Translations under genes and position numbers: made by a program
The notes under the pieces: generated by a model
Database searches by the model: none
Told to the model about the DNA's origin: nothing
The model's input: the letters and a program-made list of their open reading frames with translations, nothing else
Origin: Chryseobacterium sp. MYb7
Lineage (GTDB): Bacteria; Bacteroidota; Bacteroidia; Flavobacteriales; Weeksellaceae
Direction: 5' to 3'
Assembly (NCBI RefSeq): GCF_002979455.1
Contig: NZ_PCOU01000008.1
Span: 1 to 64,000 of the forward strand
DNA length: 64,000 nt
Shown: piece after piece, positions 18,368 to 27,438 of the stretch
Layout: each line of letters begins with the position of its first letter
Position numbering within the stretch: the stretch's first letter is position 1

Positions 18368-18754
18368 TTACTTCCTGAAAATTATTTGATCTGTTTCAAA
18401 ACCTAATTGATTCAAATAGTCCAGTCCATCTTGAACTGCTATTGAATTAACTCCTGACCATCCATTTTTTAATCCAAGTAAAATAAATTGTCTGATGTAC
18501 TTCGGCTCATTCATATTAACCTCATCTTCAGAATTTGTTATTTTATTTATCAATTTAATTCCTGATTTTAAAGGCTGTCCAACAATATAATGTTCAACCG
18601 TTACAAACTGAATGATCAAAGGAGTCAATTTCTGGCCACTTAGAAAAATTTTCAATGTTAAAGTATTGGTTTGTGTTTCAGAATGAAATTGATCCGTAAC
18701 CCGGTATAAATACTCTATTGTATTAATGACTATTTTCCTTAATTTGTTTTTCAT
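18368..18754 (-). CDS. unknown small protein
   Basis: This is a 128-residue soluble protein without signal peptide or known motif (segments SGQKLTPLIIQFVTVEHYIVG and NGWSGVNSIAVQDGLDYL). It starts 18 bases after the preceding erythromycin-esterase-like gene and is probably co-transcribed with it. I do not recognise a family. Confidence 0.55.
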   Translation of the reverse strand: MKNKLRKIVINTIEYLYRVTDQFHSETQTNTLTLKIFLSGQKLTPLIIQFVTVEHYIVGQPLKSGIKLINKITNSEDEVNMNEPKYIRQFILLGLKNGWSGVNSIAVQDGLDYLNQLGFETDQIIFRK

Positions 18755-18772
18755 TACATTATCAATCAGTTG

Positions 18773-19939
18773 CTATCTTATCTTTTTTTCAAATCTGCTT
18801 ATAACTTTATACTCCTTATTTTTAACAATAATCTCATATTCTCCTTTATCCAGGATTAAAAAACGGCTGTCTTTGGAAGTATTCAATTCCATGATATCAG
18901 CAGGAATTCCTTTCTGCTCAAATTCTCCTTTTCTATAAGCCAACACCAAAACCGGATATACAGGAATTTCAGAAGACGGAATCTTATATAATTTTCGGCT
19001 TCCCGTCAGCATCCAATCTGGTCTTCCTTTGAGATACTTTGTAACAGGATGAACAATTTTAATATCTGTATACAGAATTTTATCTTCACCATTATAGATC
19101 ACCTGATTTTCATCTTTTAAAACAACCGGAAAAGTATTGTTTACGATTCTGAGAAGCGGTTCATTATATTTAGGATTACTTTTCTCTGAAAACTGAGTCT
19201 GATCAATAGTAAATGGATTGATGCCTGTTAAATCTGAAAGTCTTCCCGCCATTGTTTTTTCCCATGATTTATGAATTCCTTCGTAAGCATGTTGATAGCC
19301 GCAATAGATAATATATTTTCCTTCTTTATTTTTCTCCATATAATCGGAGATATTTTTGGCTTCGCCAATTTCTCTTTCTTTATTGTTTCCTTCTGCTTCG
19401 TATGGAAAAAGTTTAAATCCTATTTTCAGCGCATTATAAATAAAGTTACCGAATTCCGGTTCCTGAGAATAATATCCACTGTTGAGGGAAGCAAATTTTG
19501 TTGTATTTAAAGAGTCACTCGCTAATGTTTCGAGTCCAAGATATCTGTACCCTTTATCATATAATCCCTGTAGCAATGAAGAGGCAAAGGCTCTGTGACT
19601 AGCGTTGTGATGGGCTTCATTAATAATGATAACCTGCTCATTACTGGCTTTTTCCAAAATATATTCTTTTGCATTGATAGGGATTAATTTTGTGAATTTC
19701 AAACTATCTGCAGGATCTAGTTTTTTCACTCTTCCGAATGTTGTATCCCAACTTTCCAATGCCGGCTTGTATTGCCCGCTTATTGAATAATATGTTGCTC
19801 CCATCTGACTTTTCCAGGACTGATTTTGAGCAAGATCTTCCAACTTCTTTTTAATATCGTCCGAAAACCAGTAAGGATTTTCCTGACCGTAGCCCGCCAT
19901 GCCAAGAAACAGCAAAGCCAGTGAGTAAAAGAATTTCAT
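18773..19939 (-). CDS. secreted ChaN/EreA-like protein
   Basis: The 388-residue protein has a signal peptide (FYSLALLFLGMAGYGQ). The middle shows IIINEAHHNASHRAF, GYRYLGLETLA and YIIYCGYQHAYEG, i.e. histidines and glutamates arranged as in the Tiki/ChaN/erythromycin-esterase superfamily (GE-H...H...E pattern). Superfamily members bind haem or act as hydrolases. Which applies here is unclear, and the superfamily call is mine from motif pattern. The C-terminal 100 residues are beta-rich and unassigned. Confidence 0.65.
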   Translation of the reverse strand: MKFFYSLALLFLGMAGYGQENPYWFSDDIKKKLEDLAQNQSWKSQMGATYYSISGQYKPALESWDTTFGRVKKLDPADSLKFTKLIPINAKEYILEKASNEQVIIINEAHHNASHRAFASSLLQGLYDKGYRYLGLETLASDSLNTTKFASLNSGYYSQEPEFGNFIYNALKIGFKLFPYEAEGNNKEREIGEAKNISDYMEKNKEGKYIIYCGYQHAYEGIHKSWEKTMAGRLSDLTGINPFTIDQTQFSEKSNPKYNEPLLRIVNNTFPVVLKDENQVIYNGEDKILYTDIKIVHPVTKYLKGRPDWMLTGSRKLYKIPSSEIPVYPVLVLAYRKGEFEQKGIPADIMELNTSKDSRFLILDKGEYEIIVKNKEYKVISRFEKKIR

Positions 19940-20023
19940 GTTATTTAGTTTTTGATTGATGCTATATCCTAAAATAAAAAATCAAAGTTCTATTCTTCAC
20001 TCTGATTTTAATTATTTACCTGT

Positions 20024-20410
20024 TTAAAAAAAATTCTCCAGCCAATCACTCTCAAGACGTTTGATCTTCTTAGTTTCCGGATCAAACAGAATCCAAAGCG
20101 TGCTTGAGTCTACCACCAACTCATCATTGCAGTAAAATTCCACTTTTCTCGGCTGTTTGGCTCCTTCAGGAGGCATGGGATAAGTTCTTACGATGATGGT
20201 ATCATTCAGATAAACCTGTTTTTTATATCGAATGTGGTGATCAAGAAGCATCCAGACATCGTTTGCATATTCCGTTTGCTGTTTTAAAAGATCCCAGTGT
20301 TCTGCTGCCACTTCTTCCACCCAGTGTACATAGTGTACATTATTCACGTGATTGTTCTGATCAATATGTTCTTCCGTTACCTGGATTTGTTTTTCGTACA
20401 TTAGATTCAT
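20024..20410 (-). CDS. acyl-CoA thioesterase of the 4HBT hotdog family
   Basis: The 128-residue protein has the hotdog-fold 4HBT pattern near its start (EHIDQNNHVNNVHYVHWVE), with the conserved Asp and Asn-His. 4HBT proteins hydrolyse acyl-CoA or acyl-ACP thioesters in the cytoplasm; FadM/YbgC-type relatives have this length. It is a single gene. The start may be the ATG at 20410 or the one 9 bases later. Confidence 0.85.
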   Translation of the reverse strand: MNLMYEKQIQVTEEHIDQNNHVNNVHYVHWVEEVAAEHWDLLKQQTEYANDVWMLLDHHIRYKKQVYLNDTIIVRTYPMPPEGAKQPRKVEFYCNDELVVDSSTLWILFDPETKKIKRLESDWLENFF

Positions 20411-20498
20411 TCTCCTGAAAGTTTACTCAAATTTATCATTTTAAAACAGAACTATCTTAGTCCTGCAGAAACAATTCATTCATTTCAGACATAAAAAA

Positions 20499-20525
20499 AC
20501 GGAATCAGGTGTTCTCTGATTCCGT
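20499..20525 (-). terminator. terminator of the OmpH/Skp gene
   Basis: A perfect 10-bp stem (ACGGAATCAG / CTGATTCCGT) with a 7-base loop is followed on the minus strand by seven T residues. Confidence 0.88.
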
Positions 20526-20551
20526 CTATAATATTGGGTATATTGAAATTC

Positions 20552-21124
20552 TTATTTAGATTTTCCAGCTGGTTTAGCTGTTGTAGCTGTAGCCCCTAAT
20601 TTGCTTTTCACAATAGCAGTGATATCTTCACTTCCGTCAGTGTAAAGCAGATTATTAGATTCCTGTGCTGCTGTATCAAATACATAGCTCAGACTTCTTT
20701 CTTTCGCAACAGCATAAATAGTTTCTCTTACTTTCTTCTGCAGCGGGCTAAACAATTCGTTTTGTTTAGCAGAGATATCTTTAGCCGCCTGTGATCTGGT
20801 TTCTTCTATTTTTTTCCCTAAAGTTTGTAATTCTGTTTGTGCTGCAATCAGTTCTTTAGTTACAGCTTCTTTGTTGGCTTCGCTTAAAGTTTTTTCTTTA
20901 TCCTGAGCCGTTTTTAGCTTGGCTTGATAATCATTGATCAGCTTTTCAATTTCAGTCTGCTTAGTCTTAGTAAGATTATCAATGGTAGCACCTATTGTTT
21001 TAACTTCAGATAAACTTGCAAAAACTTCCTCTGTGTTTACACTTCCAACCTTCTGTTGAGCATTTACGATATTTGCAGTAAGTGTTAATCCTAATGCAAT
21101 AAAAAGTGTTTTAATTAAATTCAT
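20552..21124 (-). CDS. OmpH/Skp-family periplasmic chaperone
   Basis: I use the ATG at 21124 (MNLIKTLFIALGLTLTANIVNAQ), which opens a clean signal peptide; the frame runs 13 codons further upstream. After VGSVNTEEVFASL comes a long Lys/Glu/Gln-rich coiled coil (about residues 45-120) and a globular end (YAVAKERSLSYVFD), the OmpH/Skp layout. Skp holds unfolded outer-membrane proteins in the periplasm. The gene is monocistronic with its own terminator, whereas skp usually sits next to bamA, so this is probably an additional paralog. Confidence 0.88.
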   Translation of the reverse strand: MNLIKTLFIALGLTLTANIVNAQQKVGSVNTEEVFASLSEVKTIGATIDNLTKTKQTEIEKLINDYQAKLKTAQDKEKTLSEANKEAVTKELIAAQTELQTLGKKIEETRSQAAKDISAKQNELFSPLQKKVRETIYAVAKERSLSYVFDTAAQESNNLLYTDGSEDITAIVKSKLGATATTAKPAGKSK

Positions 21125-21409
21125 TTTTAATAATATTTTTTTCAAGCCCCAAATATAATTCAAATTTCAATTACTTACGATGTAATATTTATTCTTTATT
21201 ATTTTGAAGTCTAAATGAATTAAAAAATGATTTTAAACAAAGAAAAACCTCCTCATAAAAAGAGAAAGTTTAACATCAAAAAAATGAATAATTGAATTAG
21301 GAGGCTGCTATAAAATCCTTCGTCGCACTAATAATCAGACTACCTCTACTAATTTTTTACTACATGAGTTGAAAACTCTCTCTATATTTGATTGACAATT
21401 TCTAAGTTT

Positions 21410-21700
21410 ATGAAAAAACAAAATACAGGAACCCCATTGGAATATTCAGATTCAAAACATTTTGTTTATTTTGAAGTATACCCCACTGAAATAAGTAAGT
21501 TGAGAAAAATCATTCAGCAACTTGAAGGAGAAAACATATCTCTGCAGGAACAAGAATTTGGAATAACTTGTGAAATTCATACTCAAGGAATCCCTGAAAT
21601 TGTTCGTGAGCTTTCCGCTAATAATATTGCTGTTTATGGAGTTTTGTCAAGCAGTTTATTGGAAAGAAGTAAAAACTATTCAATAGACAATTTATCTTAA
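21410..21700 (+). CDS. unknown small protein
   Basis: The ATG at 21410 (MKKQNTGTPLEYSD) is preferred over an upstream TTG. The 96-residue soluble product has two similar beta-alpha segments (HFVYFEVYPTEISKL and FGITCEIHTQGIPEI), suggesting a small ferredoxin-like or ACT-like fold. No motif supports a function. It converges on aceA, with a shared terminator between. Confidence 0.5.
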   Translation: MKKQNTGTPLEYSDSKHFVYFEVYPTEISKLRKIIQQLEGENISLQEQEFGITCEIHTQGIPEIVRELSANNIAVYGVLSSSLLERSKNYSIDNLS

Positions 21701-21750
21701 ATTAATTGGATGAATTATCTGACTATTAAAAAATAAGCCTCTTTATCATT

Positions 21751-21783
21751 AAACCCTTTCTCAAAAAAATTAAGAAAGGGTTT
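21751..21783. terminator. bidirectional terminator between the small gene and aceA
   Basis: A perfect 11-bp stem (AAACCCTTTCT / AGAAAGGGTTT) is followed by T on the plus strand and by an A/T-rich stretch on the other side. It lies between convergent genes. Confidence 0.8.
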
Positions 21784-21813
21784 TAATTAACATCAAAAAA
21801 ATATGGAAAATGA

Positions 21814-23094
21814 TTAATGGAATTGCGCTGTTTCCGTAGAGTCTTTCATCGCTACGGTAGCTGAAGAGCCATTAGTAACAACATTCTGTACTTCATCAAA
21901 ATATCCTGTTCCTACAAAAGACTGATGCTTCACCGCTCTGAATCCTTTCTGCTGCAATGCAAATTCGCGTTCCTGCAGTTCGGAATATCCGGCCATTCCT
22001 CTTTCTTTATACGCTAAAGCCAATTCAAACATCGCTGTATTCAAAGCATGGAATCCCGCAAGGGTAATAAACTGGAACTTGTAACCCATTTTAGCCAGTT
22101 CTTCTCTGAAAGTAGACATTTCCTCTACACTCAGCCTTGCTGCCCAGTTGAATGATGGAGAGCAGTTATAAGCCAGCATTTTTCCTGGGAATTTGGCATG
22201 AATTCCTTCGGCAAATCTCCTTGCCTGCTCCAGATCAGGATTGGAGGTTTCCATCCAGATCAGATCTGCGTATGGTGCATAAGATAAACCTCTGTCGATC
22301 CCTTGTTCTACTCCGTTTTTCACTACATAAAATCCTTCGGAAGTTCTTTCTCCCGTCACGAATTTCTTATCCCTGTCATCAATATCAGAAGTCAGCAAAT
22401 CTGCCGCATCCGCATCCGTTCTTGCGATAATAAGACTCGGAACTCCCAATACATCAGCAGCGAGACGGGCAGCAATCAATTTATTTACAGCTTCCTGAGT
22501 GGGTACTAATACTTTTCCTCCTAAGTGGCCGCATTTTTTGGCAGAAGAAAGCTGATCCTCAAAATGTACGGCAGCTGCTCCCGCTTCAATCATTTGCTTC
22601 ATCAGTTCAAAGGCATTCAGATTACCACCAAAACCTGCTTCTGCATCTGCAATGATTGGCACAAGATATTCTCTATTCCCTGTTCCGCTCACAGACTGTA
22701 CCTGATCTGCTCTCAATAAAGCATTATTTATTTTTTTTACCACAGAAGGCACTGAATTAGCAGGATACAACGACTGATCCGGGTACATTTCCCCTGATAA
22801 GTTAGCATCTGCAGCCACCTGCCATCCGGAAAGATAAATAGCTTCCAGCCCAGCATCAACTTCCTGCACTGCCTGATTACCGGTCAGTGCACCAAGTCCT
22901 GCCACATAATCCTGGGTATTTAATTTATTCCAGAATTTTTTGGCCATTTCAGTTGCGATGGTATAATCTATGGTATAAGTTCCACGAAGTTTTAAAACTT
23001 CCGCTGCTGTATAAGGTCTTTTCACCCCTTTCCAGCGTGGATTTATCAGCCAATCTTGCTCTAGAGCCCGGATTTGTTCTTGTCTTGTTTTCAT
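21814..23094 (-). CDS. aceA: isocitrate lyase, glyoxylate shunt
   Basis: The 426-residue enzyme cleaves isocitrate to succinate and glyoxylate. The active-site signature KKCGHLGGK is present at about residue 187 with the catalytic Cys. Other conserved blocks are the metal site [10 protein letters not shown] and [10 protein letters not shown]. Length matches the bacterial type. It lies 126 bases downstream of aceB on the same strand, so both shunt enzymes are probably made together, under the divergent XRE regulator and its operators. Confidence 0.97.
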   Translation of the reverse strand: MKTRQEQIRALEQDWLINPRWKGVKRPYTAAEVLKLRGTYTIDYTIATEMAKKFWNKLNTQDYVAGLGALTGNQAVQEVDAGLEAIYLSGWQVAADANLSGEMYPDQSLYPANSVPSVVKKINNALLRADQVQSVSGTGNREYLVPIIADAEAGFGGNLNAFELMKQMIEAGAAAVHFEDQLSSAKKCGHLGGKVLVPTQEAVNKLIAARLAADVLGVPSLIIARTDADAADLLTSDIDDRDKKFVTGERTSEGFYVVKNGVEQGIDRGLSYAPYADLIWMETSNPDLEQARRFAEGIHAKFPGKMLAYNCSPSFNWAARLSVEEMSTFREELAKMGYKFQFITLAGFHALNTAMFELALAYKERGMAGYSELQEREFALQQKGFRAVKHQSFVGTGYFDEVQNVVTNGSSATVAMKDSTETAQFH

Positions 23095-23220
23095 AATATT
23101 TGGATTTTGTTTGATTAGGTTTGAAAGTAATTTTGTTGCTAGATGCCAGTTTTATTGTTAGTGTTAATTGATGATTGGGTTTTCAACCAGCAACTATAAA
23201 ACCAGCAACCAACATTTTTA

Positions 23221-24795
23221 CTAAATAAATGGATATGCTTTAAGGGTTAAAAATTCTTCAAATTTTTCACAGAAAATCAATTCATTGAAAAGTTCTTTTG
23301 CAAGGTTGAATTTTCCGTTATTGAAGCGGGTTTCTCCTACATATTTTTCAATATTGTCCATTTCTTCTTTTTCCCACTGCAATATCATATTTCGGGTTAA
23401 AGTTCTGTCGTCACTTAGTACAGCTTCGTTTTTCAGCCATTGCCAGACCTGAGTTCTTGAAATTTCTGCAGTAGCAGCATCTTCCATCAGATTATAAATG
23501 GCGGCAGCACCGGTTCCCATCAGCCAGCTCTCAAGGTAAAGAATTCCTACATTGATATTTTTTCGGACTCCTTTTTCGGTAATATCTCCTTTTGGAATTT
23601 CAAGCAACTGACTTTCTGTTATATGATATTCAAATTTTTTATCAATCTGATTTTTGGAAGGCATATATTGGTCAAAAATTTCTTTTGCCACGGCTACTAA
23701 TGCCGGATGGGCTACCCAGGTTCCGTCATGGCCGTTTTTAACCTCCCTTTCTTTATCATTTTTTACTTTTTCAAAAGCAATAGTATTGGCTTCGTCATCA
23801 TCCTTTACAGGAATTTGCGCTGCCATTCCGCCGATAGCGTGTACATTTCTTTTATGGCAAATTTCAATGACTCTTTTTGAATACGCACTCATAAAAGGAG
23901 AAGTCATGGTTACCTGATCTCTGTCCGGAACAATAAACTCCGGAAGGTTTCTGAATTTTTTAATATAAGAGAAAATATAATCCCATCTTCCGCAATTCAG
24001 GCCTGCACTATGTTCTTTTAATTCAAATAAAATTTCATCAATCTGAAATGAAGCCGTAATAGTTTCTATTAAAACAGTGGCTTTGATACTTCCCTCCGGA
24101 ATTCCGAGGTAGTTTTGAGCAAAAACAAAAACCTCATTCCACCAGCGGGCTTCTTTATAATGTTCCAGTTTTGGAAGATAGAAATAAGGACCACTGCCGT
24201 TTTCCAAAAGCTGTTTTGCATTTCTGAAAAAATACATTCCAAAATCTGTCAGTGAACCGGAAGCCTTCTCCCCATTGATTTCAATATGCTTCTCCGGAAG
24301 ATGAAGACCACGTGGACGAACCTGTAAAACAGCGCTCTTTTCATTAAGGGTATAAGCTTTTCCTTTTTCGTTGACAAAATCAATAGTTCGGTTAATAGCA
24401 TCAGAAAGATTAATTTGTCCCTGGATACAGTTTTCCCACACCGGTGAACTGCTGTCTTCAAAATCAGCCATAAACGTAGATGCTCCGGAGTTCAGGGCAT
24501 TTATAATCATTTTGCGGTCAACGGGCCCTGTAATTTCTACTCTCCTATCCTGCATATCAAGAGGAAGTGGAGCACATACCCAATTTCCGTTTCGGATGTT
24601 TTCTGTTTCTTTTAAAAACTCAGGAAGATTTCCGTTATCAAAATTCTTCTGGGTATTTTTTCTTTCTTCTAAAAGTTCAAGTCTTTTATAATTAAAGTTC
24701 TGATGAAGCGAAATCAGAAAATCTGCCAAATCCGGAGTAAATATTTCCTCAAACTGCTTCTGTGACTTTATTTCCAATTGAGTCTTAGTTTCCAT
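23221..24795 (-). CDS. aceB: malate synthase A, glyoxylate shunt
   Basis: The 524-residue enzyme condenses glyoxylate and acetyl-CoA to malate. It shows GPVDRKMIINALNSGA, FMADFEDSSSPVW, VRPRGLHLPEKH, the glyoxylate-binding LIETITASFQIDEIL, and the late GTGAAAIYNLMEDAATAEISR of malate synthase A. Length is typical. It is the first gene of the aceB-aceA pair. Upstream lie a TATGTTTG box at 24824-24831 and the palindrome at 24851-24866. Confidence 0.97.
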   Translation of the reverse strand: METKTQLEIKSQKQFEEIFTPDLADFLISLHQNFNYKRLELLEERKNTQKNFDNGNLPEFLKETENIRNGNWVCAPLPLDMQDRRVEITGPVDRKMIINALNSGASTFMADFEDSSSPVWENCIQGQINLSDAINRTIDFVNEKGKAYTLNEKSAVLQVRPRGLHLPEKHIEINGEKASGSLTDFGMYFFRNAKQLLENGSGPYFYLPKLEHYKEARWWNEVFVFAQNYLGIPEGSIKATVLIETITASFQIDEILFELKEHSAGLNCGRWDYIFSYIKKFRNLPEFIVPDRDQVTMTSPFMSAYSKRVIEICHKRNVHAIGGMAAQIPVKDDDEANTIAFEKVKNDKEREVKNGHDGTWVAHPALVAVAKEIFDQYMPSKNQIDKKFEYHITESQLLEIPKGDITEKGVRKNINVGILYLESWLMGTGAAAIYNLMEDAATAEISRTQVWQWLKNEAVLSDDRTLTRNMILQWEKEEMDNIEKYVGETRFNNGKFNLAKELFNELIFCEKFEEFLTLKAYPFI

Positions 24796-24823
24796 AACCT
24801 ATTGATTTTGTGATTTGATATTA

Positions 24824-24831
24824 CAAACATA
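24824..24831 (-). promoter_or_regulatory. probable -7 box of the aceB promoter
   Basis: TATGTTTG on the minus strand matches the Bacteroidota consensus TAnnTTTG and lies about 29 bases upstream of the aceB ATG. There is no TTG at the expected -33 position; the palindrome at 24851-24866 occupies that place. Confidence 0.6.
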
Positions 24832-24850
24832 AATAAAAACTTTCATAAAA

Positions 24851-24866
24851 TAGCGAACGTTCGCTA
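24851..24866. promoter_or_regulatory. palindromic operator 1 in the aceB/regulator intergenic region
   Basis: TAGCGAACGTTCGCTA is a perfect 16-bp palindrome. It lies 19 bases upstream of the aceB -7 box and is probably bound by the divergent XRE regulator. Confidence 0.7.
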
Positions 24867-24885
24867 AATTTATTTAAAATTTATT

Positions 24886-24901
24886 ATGCGAATAATCGCA
24901 T
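24886..24901. promoter_or_regulatory. palindromic operator 2 in the aceB/regulator intergenic region
   Basis: ATGCGAATAATCGCAT has perfect 6-base arms around a 4-base centre and shares GCGA/TCGC half-sites with operator 1. The two centres are 35 bp apart. It sits 9 bases upstream of the regulator's own -7 box. Confidence 0.65.
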
Positions 24902-24910
24902 CTAATTATT

Positions 24911-24918
24911 TATATTTG
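24911..24918 (+). promoter_or_regulatory. probable -7 box of the XRE regulator promoter
   Basis: TATATTTG matches TAnnTTTG. It ends 4 bases before the ATG at 24923, which would place the transcript start at or beside the start codon. Confidence 0.55.
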
Positions 24919-24922
24919 AGTA

Positions 24923-26404
24923 ATGAATTCAGAAAGCGACTATATCAAAACGGTTTTCGGCCTAAAACTGAAACAGCAGAGACAAAAGAAAAACTGGTCT
25001 TTGCAGGATCTTGCCGTAAAGACAGGATTATCAAAATCTTACCTCAACGAAATTGAAAACGGAAAAAAATATCCCAAGCACGATAAAATTATTCAGCTTT
25101 CTGAAGCACTGAACTGTACTTTTGACGATCTGGTTTCTACCAAGCTTGATAAAAGTCTGGCTCCCTTCAATGAAATTCTGCAGTCTGACTTCTTCAAAGA
25201 AGTTCCGCTGGAACTGTTCGGAATTAATAAAAATAACCTCATCAGTATTATCAGTGATGCTCCTAAAAAAGTAACTGCTTTTATCAATGCATTGATTGAA
25301 ATTTCACAGAATTACAATCTTGGAAAGGAAAGGTTTTATTTTGCCGTATTGAGGTCATTTCAGGAACTGTATGATAATTATTTCCCGGAGATTGAAGAAA
25401 AAGTAGGCATGTTTACTCAGGAAAATCGTTTAAAAATCGGAAAAAACTTAAAGTCTGATATTCTTGAGAAGATCCTTGCAGAAAAATTCAATTACACCAT
25501 TCAGTCTGAAGATTTTGAGAAGTATGGAACTTTGGATAATCTTCGTTCTCTTTTTATTCCGGAGAAAAAATTATTGCTGCTGAATCAAAAGCTGGAAAAA
25601 GATCAGAAAACTTTTATTCTAGCAAAGGAAATTGGATTCAATGTTTTAGAATTAAAAAACCGCCCAAATACTTATTCATGGCTTGATTTCGGGAGTTTTG
25701 AAGAGATTTTGAATAACTTTTATGCCTCTTATTTTGCAGGAGCTTTACTAATTTCAAAAGAACCTGTCATTGAAAAAACTTCAGAGCTCTTCCAGCAAAA
25801 TAAATGGGAACCCCAAAGTTTTGAAAGCCTAATCAACAGTTTCACCCGATCACCGGAAACGTTCTATTACCGACTAACCAATATCCTTTCGGCAGAAATG
25901 GGAATCAAAGATTTATTTTATTTGTGTCTGGTCAAAAAGAAGAATTCGGATAAAATTCAGATTTTAAAAGAGCTTCACCTTAACCATCAGCAGGCTCCTC
26001 ATGCCAATGCAATGAATGAACATTATTGCAGAAGATGGATTGCTGTAAAAAATCTTGATCATTTAAAGGAAAATGAAACGCTGACGGATGCTCAGATTTC
26101 CCACTATAAAGATCAGGGCATAAGCTATCTGGTGATTTCGACCTCACAGAAAAATCCTTTTTCAGACGGGAGCAACAGAAGTTATTGCCTGGGAATTTTA
26201 TTAAATTCTCAAACAATCAAAAAAATAAGTTTCATCAAGTCTCCTTCCTTAAAAACCATCAACGTAGGAGTTACCTGTGAATCCTGCAGCATTGCAGATT
26301 GTGAGGTAAGACAGACTCCACCCGTGAGACTGGAAAAGGAACATTTTAATCTGAGTATGAAGAATGCTGTGGAGAAGATCAGGAAGAATTTTGAAGATGT
26401 GTAA
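24923..26404 (+). CDS. XRE-family regulator with IrrE-like and short-chain acyl-responsive domains, probable controller of the glyoxylate shunt
   Basis: The 493-residue protein has an N-terminal XRE helix-turn-helix (WSLQDLAVKTGLSKSYLNEIENG). A middle region shaped like the IrrE/ImmA domain lacks an intact HExxH. A C-terminal DUF2083-type region ends with Cys residues (GVTCESCSIADCEV). This is the architecture of RamB/ScfR-type regulators of acetate and fatty-acid use. It is divergent from aceB, with two palindromes in the 127-base gap. Control of aceBA and itself is inference from layout and family. The start codon lies directly after the -7 box, so the mRNA may be leaderless. Confidence 0.85.
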   Translation: MNSESDYIKTVFGLKLKQQRQKKNWSLQDLAVKTGLSKSYLNEIENGKKYPKHDKIIQLSEALNCTFDDLVSTKLDKSLAPFNEILQSDFFKEVPLELFGINKNNLISIISDAPKKVTAFINALIEISQNYNLGKERFYFAVLRSFQELYDNYFPEIEEKVGMFTQENRLKIGKNLKSDILEKILAEKFNYTIQSEDFEKYGTLDNLRSLFIPEKKLLLLNQKLEKDQKTFILAKEIGFNVLELKNRPNTYSWLDFGSFEEILNNFYASYFAGALLISKEPVIEKTSELFQQNKWEPQSFESLINSFTRSPETFYYRLTNILSAEMGIKDLFYLCLVKKKNSDKIQILKELHLNHQQAPHANAMNEHYCRRWIAVKNLDHLKENETLTDAQISHYKDQGISYLVISTSQKNPFSDGSNRSYCLGILLNSQTIKKISFIKSPSLKTINVGVTCESCSIADCEVRQTPPVRLEKEHFNLSMKNAVEKIRKNFEDV

Positions 26405-26578
26405 GAGTGAATAGTTAATGCAGAATTCAAGGTGCAAGGTGCGAGGTTGTGAGTATGGAAAAGCTTTCCTTCTGCCAAATGAAATGCCTTTGCGAACATT
26501 AGCGTTAAGAATAATTCACCATTGACTTTGCGGAGCAAAAATTGACAATTATTTTCATATCTTAGTAAAAACACACTT
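26405..26578. other. intergenic stretch with degenerate repeat
   Basis: It holds AAGGTGCAAGGTGCGAGGT near-repeats and a TTCACCATTGAC...GCAAAAATTGAC segment that resembles 15790-15830 in reverse orientation. No gene seen. Confidence 0.4.
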
Positions 26579-27232
26579 ATGATATTAGATTTATTGTTTC
26601 CGAACCGTTGCATCCATTGCAACAGAATCATCGATCCTGAACTTTTGGTATGTGATCTTTGTTTTAGCCAGATTCATTTTACGCATTACAACTATTTCGA
26701 AAACAATCCGGTGAAGGAAAAATGTAACTTGTTTTTTCCGGTTGAAAACACGTTTGCACTGATACAGTTTGAAGAGGAAAGTTTAAGCCGTAAGATGATT
26801 CACGACCTAAAATACAGAAACCGGGAAAAAGCAGGAAAGATTCTTGCAGAATGGACTATCGAACGTCTGGATTTTAAAGACGAAAAACCTGACTTATTGG
26901 TAAGCGTGCCTCTCCACCCAAAGAAGCTCAAAGAGCGCGGATACAATCAGCTTCATTTATTTACAGAAACTCTATCTTCATTTTACAACATTCCTTTTGA
27001 CCATCAATTAATCAAAAGAAATTATTATTCCAAAGCTCAGGCCTTAAAAGATAAAAAGCACAGATTGGAATCAATCAATACATTCTCCGTCACCTATCCT
27101 ATTAGCGGAAAGCATATTCTTCTGATTGATGATGTTTTCACTACTGGAAATACGGTTTCATCAATTGCCTGGGAGATTTTAAATGCCGGGAACAATAAGT
27201 TGAGTGTTTTGGTAATGGCGGTGGATGTTTGA
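26579..27232 (+). CDS. ComF-family phosphoribosyltransferase-like protein
   Basis: The 217-residue protein has an N-terminal zinc ribbon with two Cys pairs (FPNRCIHCNRI and LVCDLCFSQI) and a C-terminal PRTase domain with the PRPP-binding motif HILLIDDVFTTGNTV. ComF proteins take part in DNA uptake and recombination in transformable bacteria. Length fits the family. It is a single gene, flanked on both sides by repeat-like intergenic DNA. Confidence 0.9.
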   Translation: MILDLLFPNRCIHCNRIIDPELLVCDLCFSQIHFTHYNYFENNPVKEKCNLFFPVENTFALIQFEEESLSRKMIHDLKYRNREKAGKILAEWTIERLDFKDEKPDLLVSVPLHPKKLKERGYNQLHLFTETLSSFYNIPFDHQLIKRNYYSKAQALKDKKHRLESINTFSVTYPISGKHILLIDDVFTTGNTVSSIAWEILNAGNNKLSVLVMAVDV

Positions 27233-27234
27233 TG

Positions 27235-27420
27235 TGGGGTGCTAGTTGCGGGTTTCGGGGTACGAGTTACGGGATGGTTTGATGCGGGTTATGAGATTTA
27301 GGGTGTGGAGATCGTATTAAAAATATTCTCAAACTCTAGAACCCTCAAACTCTCTCACTCTAAAACACTCTCACTCTCCTACTCAATCCATTTTCACTAT
27401 TCAATTCTTTTTCCTAATTT
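27235..27420. repeat. degenerate G-rich then CT-rich intergenic repeat
   Basis: The first half repeats GCGGGTT / TACGAGTTACGGG-like words. The second half repeats CTCTCACTCTAAAAC / ACTCTCACTCTCC-like words. No gene is present. The G-rich half resembles the palindromic repeat inside the coding sequence near 62516-62610. Confidence 0.6.
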
Positions 27421-27438
27421 TCCGGAAACTAAACAACT

